Below are positions 16,391 through 25,133 of a DNA stretch of 64,000 bases, piece after piece. Numbering within the stretch: position 1 is the first letter of the stretch; the number at the start of each line of letters is the position of its first letter. The notes below the pieces were generated by a model that worked only from the letters and a program-made list of their open reading frames with translations, ran no database searches and had not been told where the DNA came from. The stretch spans positions 45,813 to 109,812 of the forward strand of contig JAZNXI010000177.1 of NCBI GenBank assembly GCA_045593825.1. Reading direction: 5' to 3'. The DNA comes from SIG299 sp045593825 (lineage in GTDB: Bacteria; Bacillota; Clostridia; Lachnospirales; Lachnospiraceae). The position numbers and the translations under genes were made by a program.

Positions 16391-17671
16391 ATGGACCCCA
16401 GTGTCGCGGCACAGTTAATCGTGCTCATTGTATTACTTTTATTATCCGCATTCTTTTCGTCTGCGGAAACCTCTTTAACTACGGTGAATAAGCTCCGTAT
16501 CCGAAGCCTTGTGGAGGAGGGCAATAAGCGTGCTAAAATGATTAGCAACCTTATTGAAAACCCATCCAAGATGATTAGCGCAATTTTGATTGGTAACAAC
16601 ATTGTTAACATTGCTGCTTCCTCACTTACCACAACTCTCATCATCAACTTAGGATTAGGAACCTATACCGCTATCGGTACCGGAATTTTAACCCTGTTGG
16701 TTTTAATTTTTGGTGAGATTACCCCAAAGACTTTGGCTACCATTCATGCAGAGAAAATGGCATTTCTTTATGCACCTGTCATCAGCCTGCTGACCAGACT
16801 GCTTACACCGGTTATCTTTTTGCTTAACAAGTTGTCCGGCGTATTCCTGCTTCTGTTCCGCGTTGACCCAAATGCAAAAACCAATGTCATGACAGAAAAC
16901 GAATTACTCACCATCGTAGAAGTCAGCCATGAGGACGGCGTAATTGAAAGCGAAGAACGACTGATGATTACCAACGTGGTGGACTTTGGTGATTCCCTGG
17001 CAAAAGATGTTATGGTGCCACGTATCGACATGGCCTTTGCCGATGTGGAGATGACCTACGATGAGCTGGTAGCTGCCTTTGAAAAGGATATGTACACCAG
17101 ACTTCCGGTTTACAGCGAAACCCGTGACAATGTCATCGGTATTATCAACATGAAGGATGTCTTCTTTTTCCGCGGAAACAAAGAAGATTTCAATATAAAA
17201 GATTTTTTACGTACTCCATATTTTACATATGAGTACAAAAAGACCTCTGAGCTTCTCCGCGAGCTCAAAAAGGCAACCAACTCTCTTGCTATCGTGCTTG
17301 ATGAGTACGGTGCCACCGCAGGTCTTCTTACCATTGAAGATTTAATTGAAGAAATTGTCGGCGAAATCCGTGATGAATACGACACCGACGAAGAAGATGC
17401 CATCCAAAAGACAGCCGAAAACGAATACACCATCCTCGGCACCACAAAGTTGGATGAAATCAACGAACTTTTAGAATTGGGCTTAGAGTCTGAAGACTAC
17501 GACTCCATTGCCGGACATGTTATTCATCTCCTTGACCACCTTCCAACGGTGGGTGAAACCGTCACCGAAGGCGGATGCACCTATAAGGTACTGGCCATGG
17601 ATAAAAACCGTATCGACAAAATCACTCTCGTCATCGACCCTGACTACACGGAGCCGGAAGACGAAGAATAG
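16391..17671 (+). CDS. CNNM/CorC-HlyC family membrane protein
   Basis: 426 residues: an N-terminal DUF21 membrane domain (about 1-190, three to four helices, with SAFFSSAETSL and FGEITPK signatures), paired CBS domains (about 205-330, VMVPRIDM ... LDEYGATAGLLTIEDL), and a C-terminal CorC/HlyC domain. The family handles divalent cations, mainly Mg or Co efflux or sodium-coupled Mg transport; the old haemolysin annotation is not supported for most members. It is the first gene of a plus-strand run with an ABC-F ATPase 9 bp downstream. Confidence 0.9.
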   Translation: MDPSVAAQLIVLIVLLLLSAFFSSAETSLTTVNKLRIRSLVEEGNKRAKMISNLIENPSKMISAILIGNNIVNIAASSLTTTLIINLGLGTYTAIGTGILTLLVLIFGEITPKTLATIHAEKMAFLYAPVISLLTRLLTPVIFLLNKLSGVFLLLFRVDPNAKTNVMTENELLTIVEVSHEDGVIESEERLMITNVVDFGDSLAKDVMVPRIDMAFADVEMTYDELVAAFEKDMYTRLPVYSETRDNVIGIINMKDVFFFRGNKEDFNIKDFLRTPYFTYEYKKTSELLRELKKATNSLAIVLDEYGATAGLLTIEDLIEEIVGEIRDEYDTDEEDAIQKTAENEYTILGTTKLDEINELLELGLESEDYDSIAGHVIHLLDHLPTVGETVTEGGCTYKVLAMDKNRIDKITLVIDPDYTEPEDEE

Positions 17672-17680
17672 GAATTTACT

Positions 17681-19630
17681 ATGATACTTGCATGTAACAA
17701 CATTACAAAAAGTTTTGGTGAAAAGGAAATCCTTTGCGGGGTTTCCTTTCACATTAATGACAACGAAAAAGCAGCCATTGTAGGCATCAACGGTGCCGGA
17801 AAGTCCACCTTGTTCAAAATCATTGTAGGGGAACTTTCCTCCGACACCGGAGAAGTAACCTTTTCTAAAGGTTCCACCTACGGCTATCTTTCCCAGCACC
17901 AGGATTTAACCTCCGAAAACACCATCTACGAGGAGCTTCTTTCCACCAAGGCAGACGTTCTCCGCCTGGAAGAAAGCATCCGTGCTCTGGAGCAGGAAAT
18001 GAAGCACATGGAAGGAGAAGCCTTAGAGCAGGCACTCTCCACCTACTCCCGCTTAAACCATGAATTCGAAATCCAGAATGGGTACGCCTACCGCAGCGAA
18101 GTTGTGGGCATTTTAAAGGGTCTCGGTTTTGAGGAATCCGAATTTGAAAAATGCGTCAACACCCTCTCCGGGGGCCAGAAAACAAGAATTGCTTTAGGTA
18201 AACTTCTGCTTCGCAAGCCGGATTTAATATTGCTTGACGAGCCAACCAACCATCTGGACATGAACTCCATTGCCTGGCTGGAAACCTTTCTTGCCACTTA
18301 TAAGGGCGCTGTAGTTGTTATTGCCCACGACCGTTATTTCTTAGATAAAGTAGTAACCAAGGTCATCGAACTGGACCACACCAAGGCCCAGACCTTCGAC
18401 GGCAACTACTCTACCTATGCCAAGAAAAAAGCAAAGCAACGGGAAGACCAGATTAAAGCTTACATTAACCAACAAAGAGAAATCAAACATCAGGAAGAAG
18501 TGATTGCAAAGCTTCGCTCCTTTAACCGTGAAAAATCCATCAAGCGTGCCGAAAGCCGCGAAAAGATGCTAGATAAAATAGAGCGCATTGATAAACCACT
18601 GGAAGAATCCGACGGAATGAACATACGCTTAGAACCTTCCGTCACCAGCGGCAACGATGTTCTTTCCGTTACCGGTCTTGCCAAGTCCTTCGGACCGCAG
18701 ACCTTGTTTACCGACCTTTCCTTCGAGATTAAACGTGGCGAAAAAGTGGCCATCATCGGCAACAACGGCACCGGAAAAACTACAATTTTAAAGATGATTA
18801 ATGGCATCGTTACTCCTGACGCCGGCAACATCAAGCCGGGAGTTAAGGTACACATCGCTTACTACGACCAGGAGCATCAGGTACTGCATATGGAAAAGAC
18901 CTTATTTTCCGAGCTGCAGGACACCTATCCGTTTATGGATAACACCCAGATTCGTAACACCCTGGCTGCCTTCCTCTTCACCGGCGACGATGTATTCAAG
19001 CAGATTAAAGACATCAGCGGCGGCGAACGTGGCCGTGTTTCCCTGGCAAAGCTCATGCTGTCGGAATCCAATTTCCTGATTCTCGACGAACCGACCAACC
19101 ACTTAGATATTATGTCCAAGGAAATTTTAGAGAATGCCATCCAAAACTATACCGGAACCGTTCTCTATGTTTCCCACGACCGATATTTTATCAACAAAAC
19201 CGCTACAAAAATCCTTGATTTAACCAGTGGTAAATTGATTGCTTACGATGGCAATTATGACTACTATCTGGAACACAAGGAAAACATGGAGCGAATACAT
19301 CTACAGGGCATCGGATATGGTGTAGGAAAAACTCCTGCCGCAAAAAATGCCCCTGTTACTGCTCCTGCCGAACCGGAATCTGCCGGAAAAATGGATTGGA
19401 AGCAGCAAAAGGAAGAACAGGCCAAACAGCGTAAGCGCCAGAACGATTTAAAACGTATCGAAGCAGAAATCGAGCGTCTGGAAGCCCGTTCCGAGGAACT
19501 GGATGTACTTCTTGCCGACGAGGCAGTCTACACCAACCACACCAAGCTGTTAGAAGTCACCAAAGAAAAGGATGAAACCGCCGAACGCCTGCTGGAACTT
19601 ATGGAGCAGTGGGAAGAACTGGCGGATTAA
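17681..19630 (+). CDS. ABC-F family ATPase (ribosome-associated type)
   Basis: 649 residues with two ABC modules and no membrane domain. Walker A motifs are GINGAGKST (near residue 38) and GNNGTGKTT (near 365); signatures are LSGGQKTRI and ISGGERGRV; Walker B LLDEPTNHLDM and LDEPTNHLDI. Between the modules lies the charged linker typical of ABC-F, and the C-terminal about 80 residues form a coiled coil. It acts in the cytosol, likely on the ribosome like YdiF/Uup-type proteins; antibiotic protection cannot be concluded. The start ATG has a weak AGGAA site, so translation may be coupled to the upstream gene. Confidence 0.9.
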   Translation: MILACNNITKSFGEKEILCGVSFHINDNEKAAIVGINGAGKSTLFKIIVGELSSDTGEVTFSKGSTYGYLSQHQDLTSENTIYEELLSTKADVLRLEESIRALEQEMKHMEGEALEQALSTYSRLNHEFEIQNGYAYRSEVVGILKGLGFEESEFEKCVNTLSGGQKTRIALGKLLLRKPDLILLDEPTNHLDMNSIAWLETFLATYKGAVVVIAHDRYFLDKVVTKVIELDHTKAQTFDGNYSTYAKKKAKQREDQIKAYINQQREIKHQEEVIAKLRSFNREKSIKRAESREKMLDKIERIDKPLEESDGMNIRLEPSVTSGNDVLSVTGLAKSFGPQTLFTDLSFEIKRGEKVAIIGNNGTGKTTILKMINGIVTPDAGNIKPGVKVHIAYYDQEHQVLHMEKTLFSELQDTYPFMDNTQIRNTLAAFLFTGDDVFKQIKDISGGERGRVSLAKLMLSESNFLILDEPTNHLDIMSKEILENAIQNYTGTVLYVSHDRYFINKTATKILDLTSGKLIAYDGNYDYYLEHKENMERIHLQGIGYGVGKTPAAKNAPVTAPAEPESAGKMDWKQQKEEQAKQRKRQNDLKRIEAEIERLEARSEELDVLLADEAVYTNHTKLLEVTKEKDETAERLLELMEQWEELAD

Positions 19631-19656
19631 TAAAGGAGATTATAAGGAGAAACAAA

Positions 19657-21234
19657 ATGAAAAAAATTGTAAACAAGAAAACCGCTGTGCTTCTTACCAG
19701 CCTGGTACTTGCACTGGCGGGCTGCGGTAAAGCAAGTGGCACACCGGAAGAAACACCTACCACAGCTCCAACCCAGGCACCGACTGCCACTACTGCACCA
19801 ACTGCAGAACCAACTGCAGAACCGACCGTTGCACCAACAAACACCTCTACACCGGTGCCAACCGCAACAGCTACCCCTGAGCCAACGGCAACACCTGAGC
19901 CAACAGCTACTACCGCTCCGGCTCCTACTGAATCGGCGACAGCAACAGAAATTACTGCTTCCAACGCCAAAATCGAATCCGTGACCATTCAGGATGCTCA
20001 CACCATTTTTGTTACCTTGAACGGTTATTTAAAGAACGCAGACCCGAATGCGGTTTCTTTCAGTAAATACAACTTCGACTGGACTTCCTACAAAGAAGCA
20101 AAGGGAACCTTGACCGTAGAAGACAGCTCCTTCACCACAAACGAAGAAGGCAAGACCGTACTTGTTTACACCGTAGCAGATACACTCCGTACCTCCTCCG
20201 CTGTTATCGAAAAGAAGGCATCCAACTTCTCCAACTTAGCTTCTGCCGTCACTTTGGCAGATAACTACATTACCTGGCAAATGGACCACGGCGGCTGGGA
20301 CAAAAAGATTGACGGAAAAACCGCCTGGACCGAAGGTCAGAAGAAAAACAAGGGCTCTGGCTGGACCGGTAAAAACGGCGAGTTAATCGGTACCATCGAT
20401 AATGAAGCTACCTACACCCAGATCCGCCACATTGCAGCGGTTTACCGCGAGGTACCGGATGCCAAGTATCAGGAAAGTGTATTAAAAGGCTTTGATTTCC
20501 TCTTTAACTTACAGTACGAATCCGGCGGCTTTGCCCAGGTTTATCCAAAACGCGGCAACTATTCCGACATGGTTACCTTCAACGACAATGCCATGGTTAA
20601 CGTACTGTACCTTATCGAAGATGCCCTGTACGGACGCTATCCATTTGATTCCGATATTATTCCTGCAGATTATAAGGCAAAGCTGCAGGATTCCTTAGAC
20701 AGAGCCATCGACTTTATTTTAAAGTCCCAGATTACTTCCCAAGGCAAGCTTACCGCATGGTGCGCACAGCACGACCCGGTTACTTATGCACCGGCGTCTG
20801 CAAGAGCTTACGAGCTGGCTTCCATCAGCGGCTGCGAATCCGTTCCGGTAATCCAGTTCTTGATGAACCAGGAACAGACTCCTGAAATCAAGACTGCTGT
20901 TGAAGCTGCCATTGCCTGGTTAAAGGAATCTGAATTAACCGACATCGAATATGTCCGTAAGGCTTCCGACGGCAATTACTTTAAAACAACCGCAGGTCAC
21001 CGCAACTGGTACCGTTTCTATGAAATTGATACCAACCTGCCAATCTTCTGTGACCGTGACGGTATCATGAAGCACGACATCATGGAAATCGGCGAAGAAC
21101 GCCGCCATGGCTATGCCTGGGCAGGCGACTGGGCTAAGAAGCTTTTGCCGGCTTACGATAAATACGGTTATGTGACCGCAACTATCACGGCTACCTTTGC
21201 AGAAAATAACGCAACATTTACTATAGGACAGTAA
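19657..21234 (+). CDS. pectate lyase lipoprotein (polysaccharide lyase family 10)
   Basis: 525 residues. The signal peptide ends in a lipobox (LALAGC, Cys near residue 22), so the protein should be anchored on the outer face of the membrane. A Thr/Pro/Ala-rich linker with TPEPTA repeats (about residues 30-90) spaces it from the wall, followed by a small region and the PL10 catalytic domain (about 170-520). PL10 features include WQMDHGGWDK, FNDNAMVNVLYL and WCAQHDPVTYAPASARAYE. It cleaves de-esterified pectin by beta-elimination in a Ca-dependent manner. I chose the ATG at 19657 (AAGGAGA upstream) over an open frame from 19609. It lies 26 bp after the ABC-F gene and ends before the terminator at 21282. 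Confidence 0.92.
   Translation: MKKIVNKKTAVLLTSLVLALAGCGKASGTPEETPTTAPTQAPTATTAPTAEPTAEPTVAPTNTSTPVPTATATPEPTATPEPTATTAPAPTESATATEITASNAKIESVTIQDAHTIFVTLNGYLKNADPNAVSFSKYNFDWTSYKEAKGTLTVEDSSFTTNEEGKTVLVYTVADTLRTSSAVIEKKASNFSNLASAVTLADNYITWQMDHGGWDKKIDGKTAWTEGQKKNKGSGWTGKNGELIGTIDNEATYTQIRHIAAVYREVPDAKYQESVLKGFDFLFNLQYESGGFAQVYPKRGNYSDMVTFNDNAMVNVLYLIEDALYGRYPFDSDIIPADYKAKLQDSLDRAIDFILKSQITSQGKLTAWCAQHDPVTYAPASARAYELASISGCESVPVIQFLMNQEQTPEIKTAVEAAIAWLKESELTDIEYVRKASDGNYFKTTAGHRNWYRFYEIDTNLPIFCDRDGIMKHDIMEIGEERRHGYAWAGDWAKKLLPAYDKYGYVTATITATFAENNATFTIGQ
19740..19940 (+). repeat. low-complexity Thr/Pro/Ala linker repeats in the pectate lyase gene
   Basis: Degenerate tandem units encoding TAPT, AEPT and TPEPTA spacers between the lipobox and the folded region. 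Similar P/T linkers are found at about 42775-42950 (DUF4015 protein) and near 49200-49310 (PBP). Confidence 0.85.
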
Positions 21235-21281
21235 AAATAGAAGTACCCTTCCTGACCCGCTCATCGCACCAATAAAAAATA

Positions 21282-21327
21282 AATACTCTGTCAAACCCGC
21301 TCATCGCTAACGGTTTGACAGAGTATT
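21282..21327. terminator. bidirectional intrinsic terminator
   Basis: Perfect 16-bp arms (21282-21297, 21312-21327) followed by ATTTTTTT on the plus strand and by TATTTTTTATT on the minus strand. It separates the converging pectate lyase and trmO genes. The 13-mer ACCCGCTCATCGC occurs at 21255-21267 and again at 21295-21307 in the loop. Confidence 0.95.
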
Positions 21328-21355
21328 ATTTTTTACAACACGAAAAGAATTCTTT

Positions 21356-22045
21356 CTATACGGTACATACATTACAGACGGTAAGTTTGTCAGCATCCAC
21401 CTTAAACCATATCTCCTGAGCTCCAAATTTCATTTTATAGACACGTTCCGGGTCGTTTTGATATTGTGGGCGGGGATCCTGGGAAAGGAGCTCTATGAGA
21501 CCCTGGCGCTTTTCTACGGGCACTTCTGCCAGCAGTTCTTCCGGAAACTCTACAAGGAGCGTCCCTTCTTTCTGATTTAGGGCAAATCCGTCCTTTGCCT
21601 CCGGGTGGCTGTCCACATAGGCAAGGTACGGTTTTACATCAAAAATCGGGGTACCGTCAAGCAAGTCTGCTCCGGACACATACAGCACCGGACCCAATGT
21701 TTTATCCACCTCAAATTTCTTAAGCTCCACGGAGCTCATGCCCACGGAATTCGGCCTAAAAGGCGAACGGGTAGCAAATACACCCACTCTGGTATTTCCC
21801 CCAAGCCGTGGCGGGCGTACCGTCGGAGACCATTCTGCGCCCCGGTCTGCCTCGGAAAAATGCCACAGCAGCCAAAGGTGGGAATACCCTTCGATTCCCC
21901 GGAAAGCATCCGGGTTCCGGTACTCCGGTTCGAATACAATTCTGGACACCAAAGATTCCACCAAACCACTTTGGCGGGGAATGCCGAACTTTTCTTTATA
22001 ATCATTTTCAATATGCGCAATCACGCGAAATTCAACAGTTTTCAT
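21356..22045 (-). CDS. trmO: tRNA (m6t6A37) methyltransferase TrmO
   Basis: A 229-residue member of the TsaA/YaeB family, which uses S-adenosylmethionine to N6-methylate t6A at position 37 of threonine tRNA. Visible family motifs are KFGIPRQSGL near the N-terminus, GYSHLWLLWHF, and the block RPPRLGGNTRVGVFATRSPF followed by RPNSVGMSSV. The C-terminal about 90 residues match the extended form found in many bacteria. The ATG at 22045 has AAAGGGG upstream; the open frame back to 22102 would cover the promoter at 22074-22102. Confidence 0.93.
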   Translation of the reverse strand: MKTVEFRVIAHIENDYKEKFGIPRQSGLVESLVSRIVFEPEYRNPDAFRGIEGYSHLWLLWHFSEADRGAEWSPTVRPPRLGGNTRVGVFATRSPFRPNSVGMSSVELKKFEVDKTLGPVLYVSGADLLDGTPIFDVKPYLAYVDSHPEAKDGFALNQKEGTLLVEFPEELLAEVPVEKRQGLIELLSQDPRPQYQNDPERVYKMKFGAQEIWFKVDADKLTVCNVCTV

Positions 22046-22073
22046 AAAAAATCCCCTTTCGGAAGCTGCCTCT

Positions 22074-22102
22074 ATTATAGCATGTTGCCACGCTGTCGGC
22101 AA
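22074..22102 (-). promoter_or_regulatory. promoter of trmO
   Basis: TTGCCG (22102-22097), a 17-bp spacer and a perfect TATAAT (22079-22074) on the minus strand. Confidence 0.7.
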
Positions 22103-22125
22103 ACCCCAAAAGAGGATTTTGTATT

Positions 22126-23640
22126 TTATGCCTGTACTACCTTATTCAGCTGTTCGGAAAGCTCCTTAATCTGTAACACCACATTTGCCAGACTCTCCGT
22201 TCCGGCGCTGTTTTCCTGTGTAGCTGCGGACACTTGCTCCACGGCTCTGCAATTTTCCTGGGTATTACTGCTGATTTGCTGCATACGTTCTGCCACTTCG
22301 TTACTCTTTTCCCGGATAATTTCTGCCGCCTTGGCAATCTCGTGAATCTGACCAATCAACTCCTCATTAGAAGAAGTAATCATTGTAGCAGAATCATTTG
22401 CTTTACTGATGCTTTCCATGCCGGCCTTGGCATTTTTTGCGTTGACTCCCATGGCAACAACCGCATCTTCTGTATTTCTTACCACCTCGGTAACAATGGC
22501 ACCGATGTTTTCCACCGCCCGCTTGGTCTGTTCGGATAACTTCTGGATTTCCTCTGCCACCACGGCAAAGCCCCTGCCCTGCTCTCCGGCTCTTGCTGCC
22601 TCAATGGAAGCATTCAGCGCCAGAATATTGGTCTGGTTGGAAATTCCGGTGATAGTCTGCACAATACCGATAATCTCCTTGGATTCCTCGCCCAGGGTAC
22701 GTATGATTCCTTCGCAGTCTTCCGTACTCTTATTAATCTGCTCCATGTTCTCGGTGGCAGCATCCATCAGCTCCTGATTTTCCTTTGTATTTTGTCCGAT
22801 GCGGTCGGTCAACTGTGCCGTACGGTGATTCATTTCACTTAAGGTTGTAAGCTGCGTGGTAATATCCTGAATTCTCTCATCCGCATATTCCACCGCACCG
22901 GTGTTTTCCATGGAACCGGTGAGTAAACGCTCCGCTTCCTCGGCGATGCTCTGGTTTGCCTTTAAGGAGCTCTCTGAGATTTCCGAAAGCTGGGATACCG
23001 TGCTATACAACACAGCAGATGTTTTGGATGCATTATCCTTCATCAGCTTCATGCGGTCAAACATTTCCTTCTGCTCCTCCGCACCCATCAGATTGGATAG
23101 CATGGATGCGGTTCTGCTGCAAAGCATGGTAAAAATGGCAGCTACCGCAATAACCACCAGTGCTCTTGGAATCACACCAAAAATAATCATGCCGCGTACT
23201 TCCGTAAAATTGTCATCCAGTGTAGTTTCCATAAAGTAAGCCAACACCTGACCCACAGAAACGCCAAATACCGTAAGTACGGTTGCAGTAATATTCAGCT
23301 TTTTGGAAAAGTATAAACTGGCGATGGCAATCGGATACACGTACATTGCCACCACATGCCAGGTTAACGTAATGCTGAGTAATGTAATAAACACCGTAGC
23401 ACAAAGTACATTGATGTACTTAATCACCCAATGCTCCAGCTTTAAGAAATTGCACAACAGCGTCGGAAGCAAAAGCAGAATACTTCCGCCAATATAGGCA
23501 AGCGTCATCACGTTCTGTTTTACCTCAAAAATACCGATAATGTTTAAGATAAAAATCAGTGTGAAAATAACAAAGGATATTCTCATCACCTTTGCAACAA
23601 TTAAGTTAGCTTCTTTTTCATTTTGCTTCAGTAAACTCAT
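22126..23640 (-). CDS. methyl-accepting chemotaxis protein with polytopic membrane sensor
   Basis: 504 residues. The N-terminal about 190 residues hold roughly six hydrophobic helices with only short loops, so sensing is likely within the membrane rather than by a large extracellular domain; no HAMP domain is obvious. The C-terminal half is the cytosolic coiled-coil signalling domain with the highly conserved hairpin tip NQTNILALNASIEAARAGE near residue 350. This tip binds CheA/CheW. The ATG has AGGAGGAG upstream. It follows the HD-GYP gene by 23 bp, so receptor and c-di-GMP hydrolase are probably made together. Confidence 0.93.
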   Translation of the reverse strand: MSLLKQNEKEANLIVAKVMRISFVIFTLIFILNIIGIFEVKQNVMTLAYIGGSILLLLPTLLCNFLKLEHWVIKYINVLCATVFITLLSITLTWHVVAMYVYPIAIASLYFSKKLNITATVLTVFGVSVGQVLAYFMETTLDDNFTEVRGMIIFGVIPRALVVIAVAAIFTMLCSRTASMLSNLMGAEEQKEMFDRMKLMKDNASKTSAVLYSTVSQLSEISESSLKANQSIAEEAERLLTGSMENTGAVEYADERIQDITTQLTTLSEMNHRTAQLTDRIGQNTKENQELMDAATENMEQINKSTEDCEGIIRTLGEESKEIIGIVQTITGISNQTNILALNASIEAARAGEQGRGFAVVAEEIQKLSEQTKRAVENIGAIVTEVVRNTEDAVVAMGVNAKNAKAGMESISKANDSATMITSSNEELIGQIHEIAKAAEIIREKSNEVAERMQQISSNTQENCRAVEQVSAATQENSAGTESLANVVLQIKELSEQLNKVVQA

Positions 23641-23663
23641 AAAACTCCTCCTTCGTTTTCTCT

Positions 23664-24959
23664 TTATTGATTGAACTCTTTATGCACTGCTTCTACCTTA
23701 TCCCGGATATCCAAAAAAACTTCCGCCAATACCGGGTCAAAGTCCTGCCCACTGCCCTCCTGGATAATTTCAAAGCACTTACTAAGTGGCATAGCATCCC
23801 GGTAGCACCGCTTTTCCGACACCGCATCAAACACATCTGCGATGGCCATAATCCGTGCACACAACGGAATTTCCTTTCGTTTTAACCCCTCCGGATAGCC
23901 GCGGCCATTCCACTTTTCGTGGTGATATCTTGCCACCTGATAGGCCATCTTGGCATACTGCTCATTGCCCAAATGTCCGAAGGTATCCTGCACAATTCTT
24001 CCGCCATGCTCCGCATGCAGCTTCATCTGGGAAAACTCTTCTTCCGTAAGACGCCCCGGCTTTTGTAAAATCACATCCGGTACGGAAACCTTGCCGATAT
24101 CATGCATTGGTGCCGCCAAATAAAGGTTTCTCACATAATCCTTGGTCAGCACTTCCCTGTAATAACCTCTGCGTCTCAGTTCTTCTGCCAGCAACCGCAC
24201 ATACATGGTGGTCCGCTTGATGTGACCTCCGGTACTGCCGTCCTTATTTTCCACCAGGGTTGCAAAGCCCATAGTCATTTCCTCGTGATATCTGGCAAGC
24301 TCCAGCACCGACGGATTTTCCTGATTGATATATACGCCCAGAATAATCATCGTCACGCACAGGCTGGAAACCAGTGCCTGGGGATGAAACATCTGGTACC
24401 CGGTAATTCCTGCCAGCAACAGCAGATAAGTAAATACGCTAATCCGCTTATGCCGCTCGATATAGCGCCATCTGCTGAAGAAAATCACAATACTTGCCAA
24501 AATATAAATGGCCGCCATGACAAAACAGGTATATGCCGATATTCCCATGGAGTAGTTGCTGACTTCTCCCTCGATATATTCCAAATTTGGTATGTTTGCG
24601 ACAACCACAATCATGTTAATTATCAAAGGAATATACATCAAAAGGATGCCGCTTTTCTTTTTCGGCAGCCCCGCCGTAATGGAAAGCATATACACAAACA
24701 ACCGGAAAATAAAGCAATCCAGTCCCACCAAAAAGCATAGGTGAAACAGCATATTTACCGTCCCGTTTACCTTGTCCAAATGGTTTACGGTATAAGCTGT
24801 CAATCCATCAAACAGCACGCTGAAAATTCCCACTGCCAGTAAGGCATCAAACATGGAAAGACTGTTTTTTCTCCCGTACCGCTTGCATTCTTTCACATAA
24901 ACAAACAGGATATACAAGATTACAAACATACACCCGATTTGCAGTTTACAATGTTCCAA
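23664..24959 (-). CDS. membrane HD-GYP domain c-di-GMP phosphodiesterase
   Basis: 431 residues. About seven or eight membrane helices cover residues 5-220; the HD-GYP domain covers about 235-425. Metal and signature motifs are present: HIKRT, MHDIGKVSVPD (HD pair), HHEKWNGRGYPEGL (GYP motif) and AIADVFDA. It should hydrolyse c-di-GMP at the inner membrane face. The start appears to be TTG at 24959 (AGGAGG 11 nt upstream); the ATG inside that spacer opens only a 7-codon frame. Its leader contains an intrinsic terminator (24996-25040), so expression may depend on readthrough. Confidence 0.9.
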   Translation of the reverse strand: MEHCKLQIGCMFVILYILFVYVKECKRYGRKNSLSMFDALLAVGIFSVLFDGLTAYTVNHLDKVNGTVNMLFHLCFLVGLDCFIFRLFVYMLSITAGLPKKKSGILLMYIPLIINMIVVVANIPNLEYIEGEVSNYSMGISAYTCFVMAAIYILASIVIFFSRWRYIERHKRISVFTYLLLLAGITGYQMFHPQALVSSLCVTMIILGVYINQENPSVLELARYHEEMTMGFATLVENKDGSTGGHIKRTTMYVRLLAEELRRRGYYREVLTKDYVRNLYLAAPMHDIGKVSVPDVILQKPGRLTEEEFSQMKLHAEHGGRIVQDTFGHLGNEQYAKMAYQVARYHHEKWNGRGYPEGLKRKEIPLCARIMAIADVFDAVSEKRCYRDAMPLSKCFEIIQEGSGQDFDPVLAEVFLDIRDKVEAVHKEFNQ

Positions 24960-24995
24960 GTTCTATCATTCCTCCTTTGTTCACCCAAACAAAAA

Positions 24996-25040
24996 CAGAG
25001 CTAACAAACCTGCATTTTCTGCATAAGTTTATTGGCTCTG
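24996..25040 (-). terminator. terminator in the leader of the HD-GYP gene
   Basis: On the minus strand the 5' arm CAGAGCCAATAAAC (25040-25027) pairs with GTTTGTTAGCTCTG (25009-24996), with one mismatch and one G-U pair, followed by TTTTTG. It stands between the promoter at 25099-25127 and the HD-GYP start. The arm sequence matches that of the terminator after the KTR gene at 33434-33479. Confidence 0.8.
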
Positions 25041-25050
25041 CGTCTATACG

Positions 25051-25074
25051 TCACTGCGTCTTTGCGTCTGGCTC
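25051..25074 (-). pseudogene. relic of a Cys_rich_KTR gene 3' end
   Basis: Reading on the minus strand, GAG CCA GAC GCA AAG ACG CAG TGA gives Glu-Pro-Asp-Ala-Lys-Thr-Gln-stop. The intact KTR gene at 33460-33657 ends with the same residues, EPDAKTQ, encoded by nearly identical DNA (one difference in 21 bases). No further KTR coding sequence is recognisable upstream. The downstream GAGCCAAT and terminator structure is also shared, after a 16-base insertion. Confidence 0.6.
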
Positions 25075-25098
25075 TGATATTATTTAAAATTTTATTTT

Positions 25099-25127
25099 AT
25101 TATACGACTTTGGGGTCCTGTTTACAA
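25099..25127 (-). promoter_or_regulatory. promoter upstream of the KTR relic and HD-GYP/MCP genes
   Basis: TTGTAA (25127-25122), a 17-bp spacer and a perfect TATAAT (25104-25099) on the minus strand, just after the stop of the acetyltransferase gene at 25134. Confidence 0.65.
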
Positions 25128-25133
25128 GCAAAC

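Noticed and set aside
24990..25075. c-di-GMP-I (GEMM) riboswitch before the HD-GYP gene
   Set aside because: GACGCAAAG resembles part of that aptamer, but the GGCAAACC segment, the GNRA hairpin and the second stem are absent. The sequence is better explained by the KTR gene end.
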